64,000 nucleotides of DNA, taken from Marivita sp046592965. Its GTDB lineage: Bacteria; Pseudomonadota; Alphaproteobacteria; Rhodobacterales; Rhodobacteraceae. Where the stretch lies: NCBI RefSeq assembly GCF_046592965.1, contig NZ_JBISBV010000001.1, forward strand, positions 1 through 64,000, in the 5' to 3' direction. A program made the translations under genes and the position numbers. Under the pieces are notes generated by a model that was not told where the DNA came from, ran no database searches, and saw nothing but the letters and a program-made list of their open reading frames with translations. Positions 33,642-42,520 of the stretch are shown here, in pieces. How positions within the stretch are numbered: position 1 is the stretch's first letter; each line of letters opens with the position of its first letter.

Positions 33642-34805
33642 ATGTCAGAGGTTGTGATCACGGGCGCGGCCCGCACCGCGATGGGTGGTTTTCAAGGCGT
33701 CTTTTCAGATGCTACGGCATCGCAACTTGGCGGCACCGCGATCAGCGCCGCGCTTGCGCAGGCCGACAAACCCGATGTTGACGAAGTGCTGATGGGCTGT
33801 GTCCTGCCCGCAGGTCAGGGGCAGGCCCCGGCACGGCAAGCCGGCTTTGCCGCCGGCCTTGACGAAAGCGTGCCGGCCACAACGCTGAACAAGATGTGCG
33901 GCTCGGGTATGAAGGCAGCTATGATGGCGTTCGACGCCATTGCGCTTGGGCGCGCGACAACCATCGTCGCAGGCGGTATGGAAAGCATGACTAATGCCCC
34001 GTACCTGCTGCCCAAGATGCGCGGCGGTGCGCGGCTCGGGCATTCTCGTGTGGTTGATCACATGTTTCTCGATGGGCTGGAAGATGCTTATGACACCGGT
34101 CGCCTGATGGGTACGTTCGCAGAAGATTGCGCGGAGACCTTCCAGTTCACGCGCGAGGCGCAGGACGACTATGCGCTGCGGTCATTATCGAACGCGCTTG
34201 AGGCTCAGGAGACCGGTGCGTTCCGTAATGAAATCGCTCCGGTGATCCTGAACACGCGCAAAGGTGAAACGACCGTGCTCGAGGATGAGCAACCCGGTTC
34301 CGCGCGGCCTGACAAGATTCCGAACCTCAAACCCGCGTTTCGCGCCGATGGCACCGTGACAGCCGCAAACAGTTCGTCAATCTCCGATGGCGCCGCCGCG
34401 CTGGTGCTCACGACCGCCAAGGCCGCAGGGCAGTCTGCCCGTGCGCGTATCATGGGACATGCCAGCCACGCGCAGGCTCCGGGCCTCTTCACAACGGCAC
34501 CGGTGCCTGCCGCGCAAAAGCTGCTGGATCAGATCGGCTGGAGCAGGGAAGACGTGGACCTCTGGGAGGTGAACGAGGCCTTCGCAGTGGTCCCGATGGC
34601 GTTCATGCACCAGATGGGGCTGGACCGTGACATCGTGAACGTCAATGGCGGCGCTTGTGCGCTCGGCCACCCCATCGGAGCATCGGGTGCGCGGATCATC
34701 GTGACGCTTCTCAACGCGCTTGAGCATCGAAACCTCAAACGGGGTGTTGCCGCGATTTGCATAGGCGGCGGGGAAGGCACTGCGATTGCGATAGAGCGTG
34801 TCTGA
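33642..34805 (+). CDS. Acetyl-CoA acetyltransferase (thiolase)
   Basis: A 387-residue thiolase. The acylated cysteine is C86 in NKMCGSGMKA; NEAFAVVP and GGACALGHPIGASGARI carry the catalytic histidines, and CIGGGEGTAI holds the proton-shuttling cysteine. It condenses or cleaves acetoacetyl-CoA, in fatty acid, ketone body or isoleucine metabolism; a role in polyhydroxyalkanoate synthesis is possible but no phaB is present. GGGAGGTCG precedes ATG 33642. It is followed 33 bases later by the GAF-domain reductase. Confidence 0.93.
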   Translation: MSEVVITGAARTAMGGFQGVFSDATASQLGGTAISAALAQADKPDVDEVLMGCVLPAGQGQAPARQAGFAAGLDESVPATTLNKMCGSGMKAAMMAFDAIALGRATTIVAGGMESMTNAPYLLPKMRGGARLGHSRVVDHMFLDGLEDAYDTGRLMGTFAEDCAETFQFTREAQDDYALRSLSNALEAQETGAFRNEIAPVILNTRKGETTVLEDEQPGSARPDKIPNLKPAFRADGTVTAANSSSISDGAAALVLTTAKAAGQSARARIMGHASHAQAPGLFTTAPVPAAQKLLDQIGWSREDVDLWEVNEAFAVVPMAFMHQMGLDRDIVNVNGGACALGHPIGASGARIIVTLLNALEHRNLKRGVAAICIGGGEGTAIAIERV

Positions 34806-34838
34806 TTTGACGCCGATATGCGCTTTGAAGGACGTGGC

Positions 34839-35309
34839 ATGATCACCGATTACGCTTCATTGTCGAAAACCATCGGCGCTTTGACAGAGGGCGAAACCGA
34901 TACAATCGCCTTGATGGCGACCGTCGCGTGTGAGGTGCATCATTTCGATAACCGCTTTCACTGGACAGGGTTTTATCGCGTTGTAGCGCCGGAGCTGCTC
35001 AAGATCGGGCCGTATCAAGGCGGTCACGGCTGTCTGAAAATCCCGTTTTCCCGTGGCGTGTGTGGTGCTGCTGCGCGAACGCTGGAGCCGCAACTGGTCG
35101 CTGACGTCAATGCATTTCCAGACCATATTGCATGTGCATCAACCACCCGGTCCGAACTGGTCATTCCGGTTTTGAACAATAAAGCGCAACTTTTGGGGGT
35201 GTTCGATATCGACAGCGATCTGCCGGACGCCTTCACTCAGAACGACCTTAAGGCACTGTCTGGAATACTTGCCCGGACATTCGCCCAAGCCGTTAGGCCC
35301 GCACCGTGA
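34839..35309 (+). CDS. msrC: Free methionine-(R)-sulfoxide reductase (GAF domain)
   Basis: A 156-residue GAF-domain enzyme that reduces free methionine-R-sulfoxide. The three cysteines C65, C75 and C99 have the 10- and 24-residue spacing of C84, C94 and C118 of E. coli fRMsr, and RFHWTGFYRV is the family's N-terminal motif. ATG 34839 has GAAGGACG upstream; an ATG seven codons earlier (34818) is possible. Thioredoxin-linked reduction is known for the family. Confidence 0.88.
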   Translation: MITDYASLSKTIGALTEGETDTIALMATVACEVHHFDNRFHWTGFYRVVAPELLKIGPYQGGHGCLKIPFSRGVCGAAARTLEPQLVADVNAFPDHIACASTTRSELVIPVLNNKAQLLGVFDIDSDLPDAFTQNDLKALSGILARTFAQAVRPAP

Positions 35310-35342
35310 ATAGATGCGGGCACTGAATAGTTCAAATCAGAT

Positions 35343-35417
35343 TCACGCCAAACCGATGAACGAAAGAATTGCGATGACGATGACGACGAGTCCGACGATA
35401 TAAATAATGCGATTCAT
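35343..35417 (-). CDS. 24-residue single-helix membrane peptide
   Basis: A short frame from ATG 35417 to TGA 35343 encodes MNRIIYIVGLVVIVIAILSF followed by IGLA. It is almost entirely one hydrophobic helix with an N-terminal arginine, as in bacterial membrane microproteins. AAAGTGAG lies about 7 bases upstream. Similar short peptides with this start are, to my recollection, annotated in related genomes. Function unknown. Confidence 0.55.
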   Translation of the reverse strand: MNRIIYIVGLVVIVIAILSFIGLA

Positions 35418-35480
35418 GTTTGGCTCACTTTCTATTGAGTCATAAGTGTTGATTGACATGAAACCCGCGCGACGCAATTT

Positions 35481-35511
35481 GGTTCCAATAGTCGAACCAT
35501 ACCCGGTTCGA
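35481..35511. repeat. Alternating GGTTC/GAACC arms (competing hairpins)
   Basis: TCGAACC (35492-35498) pairs with GGTTCGA (35505-35511) around ATACCC. The same GAACC (35494-35498) can also pair with GGTTC at 35481-35485. The two folds exclude each other. They lie in the 203-base gap upstream of the LysE gene. Confidence 0.5.
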
Positions 35512-35620
35512 TCACCTGCCCTGTGACATCAAACTAAGCGTTCCCGAACTAAGGATAAATGGTGCTGGCAATTCATCGGTGCGGATCAGTCAGCGTCAAT
35601 GCTGACACGGAGGCAAAGAG

Positions 35621-36244
35621 TTGATTGATCTTGCCCTTTCAATCCCATTGCTGACCTATGTCACCTTCACCGGCGCCGCGCTCCTGCTCTATCTGACGCC
35701 TGGGGCCGACATGATGTTCACGCTCGCCAGCGGCATGCGCGGCGGGGCGCGCTCCGGCATCGCGGCCGCCAGCGGAATCGGCCTTGGTGTGATGGGCCAC
35801 GTGATCATTGCCGCCGCTGGCCTGGCCGTTCTGCTGCTGACCTACCCTATCGCCTACGATGTCCTGCGCTATGCGGGGGCTGCGTACCTGCTCTGGCTCG
35901 CCTGGAACAGCTGGACCGACACATCCGACCCTGCACAGCGCCAAGGCCGGAGCGACACATGGCGTGCCTTCCGGAGGGGATTCATGACCAACATCCTCAA
36001 CCCCAAAGTCGGGCTTTTCGTCCTCGCCTTCCTGCCGCAATTCGCAGACCCCACCATCGCCCCTGTCTGGCAGCAAATTTTGCTGCTCGGCACGCTCCTC
36101 GCGTTGGGAGAATTGCTGGTCTATTGCGTTTTGGGCGCATTTGCAGGCCTCATGGCGGCGCGCATCGAGCGTGCTTCGGGCTGGATCAGCAAACTTGCAG
36201 CCATCGTCTTTGGCGGACTCGCGCTAAGGCTTATGTGGGACTAA
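35621..36244 (+). CDS. LysE/RhtB family amino acid exporter
   Basis: A 207-residue inner-membrane protein with about six helices. LYLTPGADMMFTLASGMRGG near residue 24 is the LysE/RhtB signature; RRGFMTNILNPKVGLFVLAFLPQF near 118 is the second conserved block. It should export an amino acid such as homoserine, threonine or lysine. The start is TTG 35621 with GGAGGCAAAG just upstream. It is 35 bases ahead of the homocysteine methyltransferase gene on the same strand, so a methionine-related substrate is possible. Confidence 0.9.
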   Translation: MIDLALSIPLLTYVTFTGAALLLYLTPGADMMFTLASGMRGGARSGIAAASGIGLGVMGHVIIAAAGLAVLLLTYPIAYDVLRYAGAAYLLWLAWNSWTDTSDPAQRQGRSDTWRAFRRGFMTNILNPKVGLFVLAFLPQFADPTIAPVWQQILLLGTLLALGELLVYCVLGAFAGLMAARIERASGWISKLAAIVFGGLALRLMWD

Positions 36245-36279
36245 GACGTTTTGAACGTCGCATCGGCCGGAGACACCCA

Positions 36280-37158
36280 ATGACGAGCAAGATCACCCTT
36301 CTGGACGGCGGCATGGGCCAAGAGCTCATTTCGCGCTCCGGTGCGACACCCACGCCGCTTTGGGCCACGCAGGTGATGCTTGAGCATCCGGAACTGGTGC
36401 GCGAAATTCATTCGGATTATTTCAATGCCGGAGCGGAGGTAGCGACGACGAACACCTATGCGCTTCACCGTGACCGGCTCGAGGGGACCGGGTTGGAGAG
36501 TGACTTCAGCCGGCTCTATCGTACCGCCATCGAGGCGGCGCTTTCGGCGCGTGATCGCCACGGCTCTGGACAGATTGCTGGCAGCATCGGTCCGCTTGGT
36601 GCGTCGTATCGCGCCGACGTGCAGCCGCCACATGATCAAGCGGTCGCGCTCTATTCTGAAGTGGCGGCCACGCTCGCGGGCGACTGCGACATTCTTCTCA
36701 TCGAGACCGTGGCATCGCTCGCGCAAACGCGCGCGACAGTCCAAGCCGCACTCGGGCACGGCAAACCGGTCTGGATCGCGTTCACCGTCGACGATGAAGA
36801 CGGTGCGCTGTTGCGTTCAGGAGAACCGCTGGCTGATGCCATCCCGCTTTGCACGGACGCAACCGCGATGCTGGCAAATTGCTCCGCTCCCGAAGCCATG
36901 CCGGCAGCACTTGATGTCCTCGCGACAAGTGGCAAACCAACCGGTGCCTACGCCAACGCCTTTACCCAAATCACCAAGGACTTCCTCAAAGACAAGCCCA
37001 CCGTCGACGCGCTTCACCGGCGCCGCGACATGGGGCCGAAAACTTATGCGACTCACGCGATGACGTGGGTCGAGCACGGCGCAACCATCATTGGTGGCTG
37101 CTGCGAAACCGGCCCCGCCCATATCGCAGAACTTCGCAACCGTTTTTACGAGAGTTGA
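36280..37158 (+). CDS. Homocysteine S-methyltransferase family protein
   Basis: A 292-residue zinc enzyme of the MmuM/BHMT-like family. LLDGGMGQEL (residues 7-16) is the start of the barrel. The zinc cysteines are in LANCSAPEA and IGGCCETGP. The family moves a methyl group from S-methylmethionine, SAM or betaine to homocysteine; the donor here is not evident. ATG 36280 is used; a longer frame through the LysE gene is discarded. It follows the LysE exporter closely and probably shares its transcript. Confidence 0.9.
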   Translation: MTSKITLLDGGMGQELISRSGATPTPLWATQVMLEHPELVREIHSDYFNAGAEVATTNTYALHRDRLEGTGLESDFSRLYRTAIEAALSARDRHGSGQIAGSIGPLGASYRADVQPPHDQAVALYSEVAATLAGDCDILLIETVASLAQTRATVQAALGHGKPVWIAFTVDDEDGALLRSGEPLADAIPLCTDATAMLANCSAPEAMPAALDVLATSGKPTGAYANAFTQITKDFLKDKPTVDALHRRRDMGPKTYATHAMTWVEHGATIIGGCCETGPAHIAELRNRFYES

Positions 37159-37269
37159 CCTACAGCAACCTTGAGTTGCCAGATCGTCTCGAAATTGCGC
37201 GCATAAATGCCAAAGCGCAGAGCTCTGCTGTCGCTTGCCCACGTGCGGCAAGCTGCGTACACGAGCGCA

Positions 37270-37914
37270 ATGAGTGACTATTGCCCGCCTGAGACGCCGT
37301 TGGATGTGCTACACGAGGATCATGAGGTTCTGGTGGTCAACAAGCCGGACGGATTGTTGTCGGTTCCGGGTAAGGGGCCGGATCTGGCCGATTGTCTTTT
37401 GGCGCGTATACAGGCCGTCTATCCGCAGGCGCTGCTGGTGCACCGGCTCGACAGGGACACCTCCGGCGTGATGGTGTTTGGGCTGACGCCACACGCGCAG
37501 CGCCACCTCGGGCTTCAGTTCGAAAAGCGCCAAACGCGCAAGACCTATCTTGCGCGTGTTGCTGGAACCCTGACGCCGAAGACCGGAACAGTCGATCTGC
37601 CATTGATCGTCGATTGGCCAAACAGGCCTTTGCAGATGGTCGATCACGAGACCGGCAAGGCGGCAATTACCGATTTTCGGGTGATAAAATCATCCGAGGC
37701 TGAAAGCCGAGTTCAACTATTTCCCAAGACCGGTCGCAGCCACCAGCTGCGCGTGCACATGCTGGCTCTGGGTCACCCAATTCTGGGTGATCCGCTTTAC
37801 GCGCCCGAAACAGCCGCTGATTACCCACGCATGATGCTACACGCCCAAGAACTCCGTTTTCGTCATCCCGACGGCGGAAAAGGCGTCAGGTTCCGCGCGC
37901 AAGCGCCGTTCTGA
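37270..37914 (+). CDS. RluA-family pseudouridine synthase
   Basis: A 214-residue RNA-modifying enzyme. The catalytic aspartate is in VHRLDRDTSGVMVFG (about 62-76); FPKTGRSHQLRVHMLALGHPILGD is the second signature. It converts uridine to pseudouridine in tRNA or rRNA. The lack of an S4 domain and the short length fit the RluA (23S/tRNA) subgroup. ATG 37270 (MSDYCPPETPLD) is preferred over an ATG 21 codons upstream because homologues begin here. Confidence 0.9.
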   Translation: MSDYCPPETPLDVLHEDHEVLVVNKPDGLLSVPGKGPDLADCLLARIQAVYPQALLVHRLDRDTSGVMVFGLTPHAQRHLGLQFEKRQTRKTYLARVAGTLTPKTGTVDLPLIVDWPNRPLQMVDHETGKAAITDFRVIKSSEAESRVQLFPKTGRSHQLRVHMLALGHPILGDPLYAPETAADYPRMMLHAQELRFRHPDGGKGVRFRAQAPF

Positions 37915-37958
37915 CATCAGTCTCACGCAGCGGCTTTTGTATTTTTTGAAAAGAGATT

Positions 37959-37984
37959 GCAGCAGGGGACCATACCCCTGCTGC
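37959..37984 (-). terminator. Terminator of the aldehyde dehydrogenase gene
   Basis: GCAGCAGGGG (37959-37968) pairs with CCCCTGCTGC (37975-37984), 10 perfect base pairs, 7 bases beyond the stop, followed on the minus strand by a T-rich stretch. Confidence 0.7.
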
Positions 37985-37991
37985 ATTGCGT

Positions 37992-39431
37992 TTACTCGGG
38001 CGACCAGCCGGAGACGGATTTGACTTCAAGGAAGTCCTCGATGCCCCAGACGCCACCTTCGCGGCCGTTGCCCGATTGCTTCATGCCGCCAAACGGGGCG
38101 CCCGCGCCGCGGCTCTGGCCGTTCATTTCAACCATACCGGAGCGCAGGCTGCGGGCCAGCCGGTTGCGACGCGCGCCGTCCTGGCTTTGGACGTAGTTGG
38201 TCAATCCGTAGGGCGTGTCATTGGCGATGCGCACTGCCTCGTCTTCGGTCTCGAATTTCATGATCGACAGCACGGGACCGAAGATTTCCTCGCGTGCGAT
38301 TGTCATGTCATTCGTGACATCGGCAAAGACGGTCGGGCGTACATAAAACCCCTTGTTCAGTCCTTCCGGGCGACCCGTCCCTCCAGTGACAAGCCGTGCT
38401 CCCTCGTCGATACCCTTCTGGATCAAATCTTGGATCTTCTGCCACTGCGTCGCGTTCACCACCGGGCCGATGTGCCGCCCCTCGGCAGACGCGGGGCCAA
38501 CCGACACCTGCGCCGCGATCTCGCCGGCCTGGTCCACCACGTCATCATAGATCGGTGCCTCGACCATCATCCGGCTGGGGGCATTGCAGGACTGGCCCGT
38601 GTTCTGCATCATGTGCATCACCCCGCGCTTGACCGCCTTGTCGTCGGCATCGGCAAAGATAAGGTTCGCCCCCTTGCCGCCCAATTCCAGGTGCACGCGT
38701 TTAAGCGTATCGGCGGCGGATTTCGAGATCAGCTTGCCTGCGCGGGTGGAGCCGGTGAAGCTGACCATGTCCACATCTTCATGCGCCGAAAGCTGGCTGC
38801 CAACACCGGCGCCGTCACCATTGATCAGGTTGAACACGCCGGCAGGAAATCCGGCCTCGTCCATCATTTCGGCAAACAGCATGGCGTTGAGGGGGCTTTC
38901 CTCGGACGGTTTGAGCACCATCGTACAGCCGGCAATCGCTGCGGCACAGACCTTCAGCGTGACCTGATTCATCGGCCAGTTCCACGGTGTGATCAGCGCG
39001 CAGACACCGACGGGTTCGTAGATGATCCGGTCGTTCGGGGATTGATCGTTCAGCGGTCGGTCAAACTCGAAATTGCGCGCGGCGTCGATGAAGTTCTGGA
39101 TGTGGTACGTTCCGGCACCCACCTGACTGGACCGCGACATGTCGATGGGCGCACCCATCTCGAGGCTCATGGCCTGCGCCATTTCCTCGGAGCGCGACTT
39201 GTAAACCTCAAGCAATTTTTCGACCAGCGCGATGCGGTCGTCGGGCGATGTGGCCATCCAGTCGGGAAACGCGGCTTTTGCGGCAGCGACCGCGGCGTCG
39301 GTGTCAGCCTGCCCGCCCAGAGAAATCACGGCACACGGCTCTTCGGTTGACGGGTCGATGACATGGTGGTCGCGCCCGGCGATCGGATCGACCCAGGTTC
39401 CATTGATATAAAATTGGCGTTTCTCAATCAT
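37992..39431 (-). CDS. NAD(P)-dependent aldehyde dehydrogenase
   Basis: A 479-residue aldehyde dehydrogenase superfamily enzyme. VSFTGSTRAGK is the cofactor site, LELGGKGANLIFADAD holds the general-base glutamate, and NTGQSCNAPSRM holds the catalytic cysteine; ITPWNWPMNQ is also conserved. The substrate is not clear from sequence. ATG 39431 (MIEKRQFYING) follows a GGAGGCAG stretch; the longer frame upstream lacks family support. It is divergent from the peroxiredoxin gene. Confidence 0.93.
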   Translation of the reverse strand: MIEKRQFYINGTWVDPIAGRDHHVIDPSTEEPCAVISLGGQADTDAAVAAAKAAFPDWMATSPDDRIALVEKLLEVYKSRSEEMAQAMSLEMGAPIDMSRSSQVGAGTYHIQNFIDAARNFEFDRPLNDQSPNDRIIYEPVGVCALITPWNWPMNQVTLKVCAAAIAGCTMVLKPSEESPLNAMLFAEMMDEAGFPAGVFNLINGDGAGVGSQLSAHEDVDMVSFTGSTRAGKLISKSAADTLKRVHLELGGKGANLIFADADDKAVKRGVMHMMQNTGQSCNAPSRMMVEAPIYDDVVDQAGEIAAQVSVGPASAEGRHIGPVVNATQWQKIQDLIQKGIDEGARLVTGGTGRPEGLNKGFYVRPTVFADVTNDMTIAREEIFGPVLSIMKFETEDEAVRIANDTPYGLTNYVQSQDGARRNRLARSLRSGMVEMNGQSRGAGAPFGGMKQSGNGREGGVWGIEDFLEVKSVSGWSPE

Positions 39432-39559
39432 CTGACTGCCTCCGCGCAGAGTTTTCAGACGACATCTTGTCACTGCTCCGTCCACCCCGCAAGGGGGTGC
39501 AAATGGCGTGATCTCTTCATATGTAGAGGGGGAACGCATTGACTTAAAGGAGGCATATC

Positions 39560-40213
39560 ATGGCCCTGCGCATCAACGACGAAATTCCGAACCTCACGGT
39601 CGAAACAGATCATGGCACGCTGAGCCTGCATGACTGGATTGGCGACAGCTGGGCCATTTTGTTCTCGCACCCGAAAGATTTCACTCCGGTGTGCACAACC
39701 GAATTCGGCGCCGTTGCGCGGCTTGCCGACGAGTGGGAAAAGCGCGGCACCAAGGTCATGGGCATCTCGGTCGATAGCGCCGAAGAGCACAAGAAGTGGA
39801 AAGGCGATATCGAGGCGACCTCAGGAGCCAAGGCCGGATTCCCGATCATCGCCGACGAAGATCTGACCGTCGCCAAGGAATTCGACATGCTGCCGGCTGA
39901 ATATGTGCTTCCGGATGGCCGCACGCCAGCCGACAGCGCGACTGTACGGGTCGTCTTTATCATCGGGCCGGACAAGAAGCTGAAGCTGTCCATGACCTAC
40001 CCGATGAACGTGGGCCGCAACTTTGGTGAGGTGCTGCGCGCTCTGGATGCGTTGCAGACAGCGGCCAAGGAAAATATCGCCACCCCCGCGGACTGGACTG
40101 TTGGTGAGGACGTGATTGTCCCGACTTCGGTCAGTGACGAGGATGCAATTGCCAAATACGGCAAAATCGACACGGTACTTCCGTATCTCCGCAAGGCCCA
40201 GCTCGCGTCCTGA
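39560..40213 (+). CDS. 1-Cys peroxiredoxin (Prx6 type)
   Basis: A 217-residue thiol peroxidase. The peroxidatic cysteine C45 is in DFTPVCTTEFG and is the only cysteine visible, so it is the 1-Cys Prx6 type with an external reductant. NVGRNFGEVLRALDALQ and the extended C-terminal domain (ATPADWTVGEDVIV) are typical of that group. AAGGAGGCATATC precedes the ATG, a strong site. It is divergent from the aldehyde dehydrogenase gene and ends at a GC-rich hairpin shared with the OmpA gene. Confidence 0.95.
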   Translation: MALRINDEIPNLTVETDHGTLSLHDWIGDSWAILFSHPKDFTPVCTTEFGAVARLADEWEKRGTKVMGISVDSAEEHKKWKGDIEATSGAKAGFPIIADEDLTVAKEFDMLPAEYVLPDGRTPADSATVRVVFIIGPDKKLKLSMTYPMNVGRNFGEVLRALDALQTAAKENIATPADWTVGEDVIVPTSVSDEDAIAKYGKIDTVLPYLRKAQLAS

Positions 40214-40243
40214 CGTCTTGGGAGTTGCGACACCATTATTGAC

Positions 40244-40267
40244 AGGCCGGGGCAACAGCCCCGGCCT
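40244..40267. terminator. GC-rich hairpin between peroxiredoxin and OmpA genes
   Basis: AGGCCGGGGC (40244-40253) pairs with GCCCCGGCCT (40258-40267) around AACA. No long T run follows, but the position between convergent genes fits a bidirectional terminator. Confidence 0.6.
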
Positions 40268-40291
40268 GCTGCATGTTCGAGATAACCCGAG

Positions 40292-41242
40292 CTACTGAAC
40301 CGAGATCAGCACCGCTTCAACGCGCCGATTGGCCTCGCGCCCCTCTGGCGTCAGATTGCTGGAGCGGGGCGAGAGATACCCAACCCCATCGGCCGACACC
40401 TGCGACGCGGGCACGCCGCGCGCAATGACGTAGGCTTGTGCAGACTCGGCCCGGCGACGCGAAAGCGCAACGTTGGCCGCCAATGATCCGGTGGCGTCTG
40501 TATGACCCACGAAGGTGATTTGCCGCGCGGGATTCGCAATCAGATACGCCACGACAGCATCGAGGGATGACAAGGAATCATCACCAAGCGCCGCTGATCC
40601 GCTTGCGAAATCAAGGTCGGCCAGAACCGCATGACCGACGCTTTCAAGTTGCGCCACTATATCGCCCGCGCTGGTCGGAACGACACCCGAAGGCTGGGTA
40701 CTCGTGGCAATCGCAGACCGGCCCGCCGGACCCACTTCGATCACCTGAACAAACACGGTCTCGCTATCGCGGCTGACCAGAAGACTCAGCGCCTGTGTGG
40801 CATCCGGTGCCTTGGCTGATAAAAACCGGTAGTCGGTCAGATCGACATACATGTTCGGCGCAAGCAGCACTTCGGTGCCAAACCGAAAGTCGAATCCGCC
40901 GCAGCTGCGTGCCGCGCATTCAAAGATGATGTCGTACCCGGCCTCCATGAGCTGACCGCGGATCGGCCCCTTGACTTGTCCGGTGGTGATGCCGACCCCG
41001 TTGATGCGCCACGCGGTGCGCCGCACCTCGCCGTCAAGTGCCGCCGTGGGCACGCCTTTCTCCTCGCTCCATGCCCCGATAGGCAGGAGGTACCGCCCGG
41101 ACGGGGTCACCCGTTCTGCTGTCACACGCGCTCCGGGCGGCAACGCCAGATCAAGCGCCGACGCGCTTGATCCGACGATGGCAATCAGTACCGCGCATAG
41201 GCCGACACGTGCGCTAGCGCGACTGCGCGTGATACTCGTCAT
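40292..41242 (-). CDS. Exported OmpA-family protein
   Basis: A 316-residue envelope protein. An Arg-containing N-terminal segment with hydrophobic core ending SSASA (about residue 28) is a signal peptide. A unique N-terminal domain of 30-190 has two cysteines (FECAARSCGG). The C-terminal OmpA domain has FVGHTDATGSLAANVALSRR and GREANRRVEAVLI, which bind peptidoglycan. Its start overlaps the end of the AhpD-like gene by 29 bases, so it is the last gene of that operon. Confidence 0.88.
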   Translation of the reverse strand: MTSITRSRASARVGLCAVLIAIVGSSASALDLALPPGARVTAERVTPSGRYLLPIGAWSEEKGVPTAALDGEVRRTAWRINGVGITTGQVKGPIRGQLMEAGYDIIFECAARSCGGFDFRFGTEVLLAPNMYVDLTDYRFLSAKAPDATQALSLLVSRDSETVFVQVIEVGPAGRSAIATSTQPSGVVPTSAGDIVAQLESVGHAVLADLDFASGSAALGDDSLSSLDAVVAYLIANPARQITFVGHTDATGSLAANVALSRRRAESAQAYVIARGVPASQVSADGVGYLSPRSSNLTPEGREANRRVEAVLISVQ

Positions 41243-41786
41243 TGGGCCGCATATCCGTGGCGCTCGCCACGCGATTGGTCATGTTGAAGAAGGCGGTGAC
41301 GTTGATGATGTCCCAGATGTCACGCTCTGAAAAACCTGCGTCGCGCAGCGCCTCGCGGTCGAACTCCGCAACTTCGGCGCTGGTCTTGGTGATTTTTTCG
41401 GCAATCGAGAGCATTGCGCGGTGCCTGTATTCCAGGTCCGCAACACGCCAGTTCATCACCAGCATTTCTCCGAGTTTCGGATCGCCGGACAACTCGCGCA
41501 CTGCCGCGCCATGCGCGGTCAGACAGTAGAAACACTTGTTGATCGCGCTGACCACGACCGCAATCATTTCGCGCTCCAGCTTGCTCAAACCGCTGTCGGC
41601 CAGCATCAGGTTATTATACATGCCGGTGAATGCATTGAGCTTTTCGACGTCGAACGCATATGCGCGCAGCACGTTCGGAACCATCCCGAGCTTGTCCTGG
41701 CAGACGTCGAAATATTTCTGCGTCTCCGGCGGCAGCGGGTCTGCCATCGGCAAGTTCAACGCGGTGGGGCGGGTGTCTTGGGTCAT
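41214..41786 (-). CDS. AhpD-like peroxidase-related protein
   Basis: A 190-residue carboxymuconolactone-decarboxylase/AhpD family protein of the peroxidase-related (TIGR01926-like) type. The redox motif with proton relay is NKCFYCLTAHG, with both cysteines. It probably reduces peroxides using a thiol partner. ATG 41786 overlaps the stop of the GNAT gene by 4 bases (ATGA), so translation is coupled. A longer frame upstream runs inside the GNAT gene and is rejected. Confidence 0.88.
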   Translation of the reverse strand: MTQDTRPTALNLPMADPLPPETQKYFDVCQDKLGMVPNVLRAYAFDVEKLNAFTGMYNNLMLADSGLSKLEREMIAVVVSAINKCFYCLTAHGAAVRELSGDPKLGEMLVMNWRVADLEYRHRAMLSIAEKITKTSAEVAEFDREALRDAGFSERDIWDIINVTAFFNMTNRVASATDMRPNDEYHAQSR

Positions 41787-42520
41787 GTCTGGTCGCCTGT
41801 CTTGGGCAAGATGCGGTAATGGTACTGTCCCACAACCTTCATGCCGAGGGAAGCGTAGAGACCGTTGGCAGCATCGTTGGACTGTGTGCACAGAACGCTA
41901 AGCCACTTTGCACCATTGGCCCTGGCCCAGAATGCCGCTTGTCGCATCATCCAGACGCCCAATCCATTGCGGCGGTGATCCGGCGCAATTTCAATGGCGT
42001 GCACCATCGCGATGTCCTTGTGCATTGCGCAAAACGCGGCCCCTGCGGATTTATCATTCATGCGTCCGAAAATCCCTGTCTTGGGGCCGGTCACACGCTC
42101 CATCACGGCAATGCGGGCCTCGTCTATTCCACCCGCGTGCCAGATATCGCGCATGATGTTCAAAGGTTCCCAGATAGGAAAGGCGGTGAGTCGCGGTACG
42201 GCGATGTCGGTCAGCAGGTCCACCGGACACAGCCAGAGGTTCACCGGGTCGATGAGTTGATACCCGCGCGCCTCCAAAGCGCGATCGAGGTTTTCCTCGC
42301 CTTCGCGGATCATGAACAACGGATCCTGATCGAGCATGCGCATGGCGCTTTCTGCCGCCGGGAGGTCATCCTCGCTCCAATCGTCTTGCGCGGTCGCCGC
42401 ACTCACCCGTTTGCCTCCGCCGGCACCGTTGCGCAGAACCCAGGGTCCTGCGGGCGTGCGATCGGCGGGTGGCCATGTCGCCTCTGTGACTTCATAGAGC
42501 GTTTCAACCGTTGGCGTCAT
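41783..42520 (-). CDS. GNAT family N-acetyltransferase
   Basis: A 245-residue protein with a GNAT fold in its second half. The acetyl-CoA loop is in IEIAPDHRRNGLGVWMMRQ (about 181-199), followed by LCTQSNDAANGLYASLGMKV, the typical end of the fold. The first half is divergent and may be a degenerate second GNAT domain. The substrate is unknown. It overlaps both neighbours by 4 bases (CinA-like upstream, AhpD-like downstream). Confidence 0.85.
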   Translation of the reverse strand: MTPTVETLYEVTEATWPPADRTPAGPWVLRNGAGGGKRVSAATAQDDWSEDDLPAAESAMRMLDQDPLFMIREGEENLDRALEARGYQLIDPVNLWLCPVDLLTDIAVPRLTAFPIWEPLNIMRDIWHAGGIDEARIAVMERVTGPKTGIFGRMNDKSAGAAFCAMHKDIAMVHAIEIAPDHRRNGLGVWMMRQAAFWARANGAKWLSVLCTQSNDAANGLYASLGMKVVGQYHYRILPKTGDQT

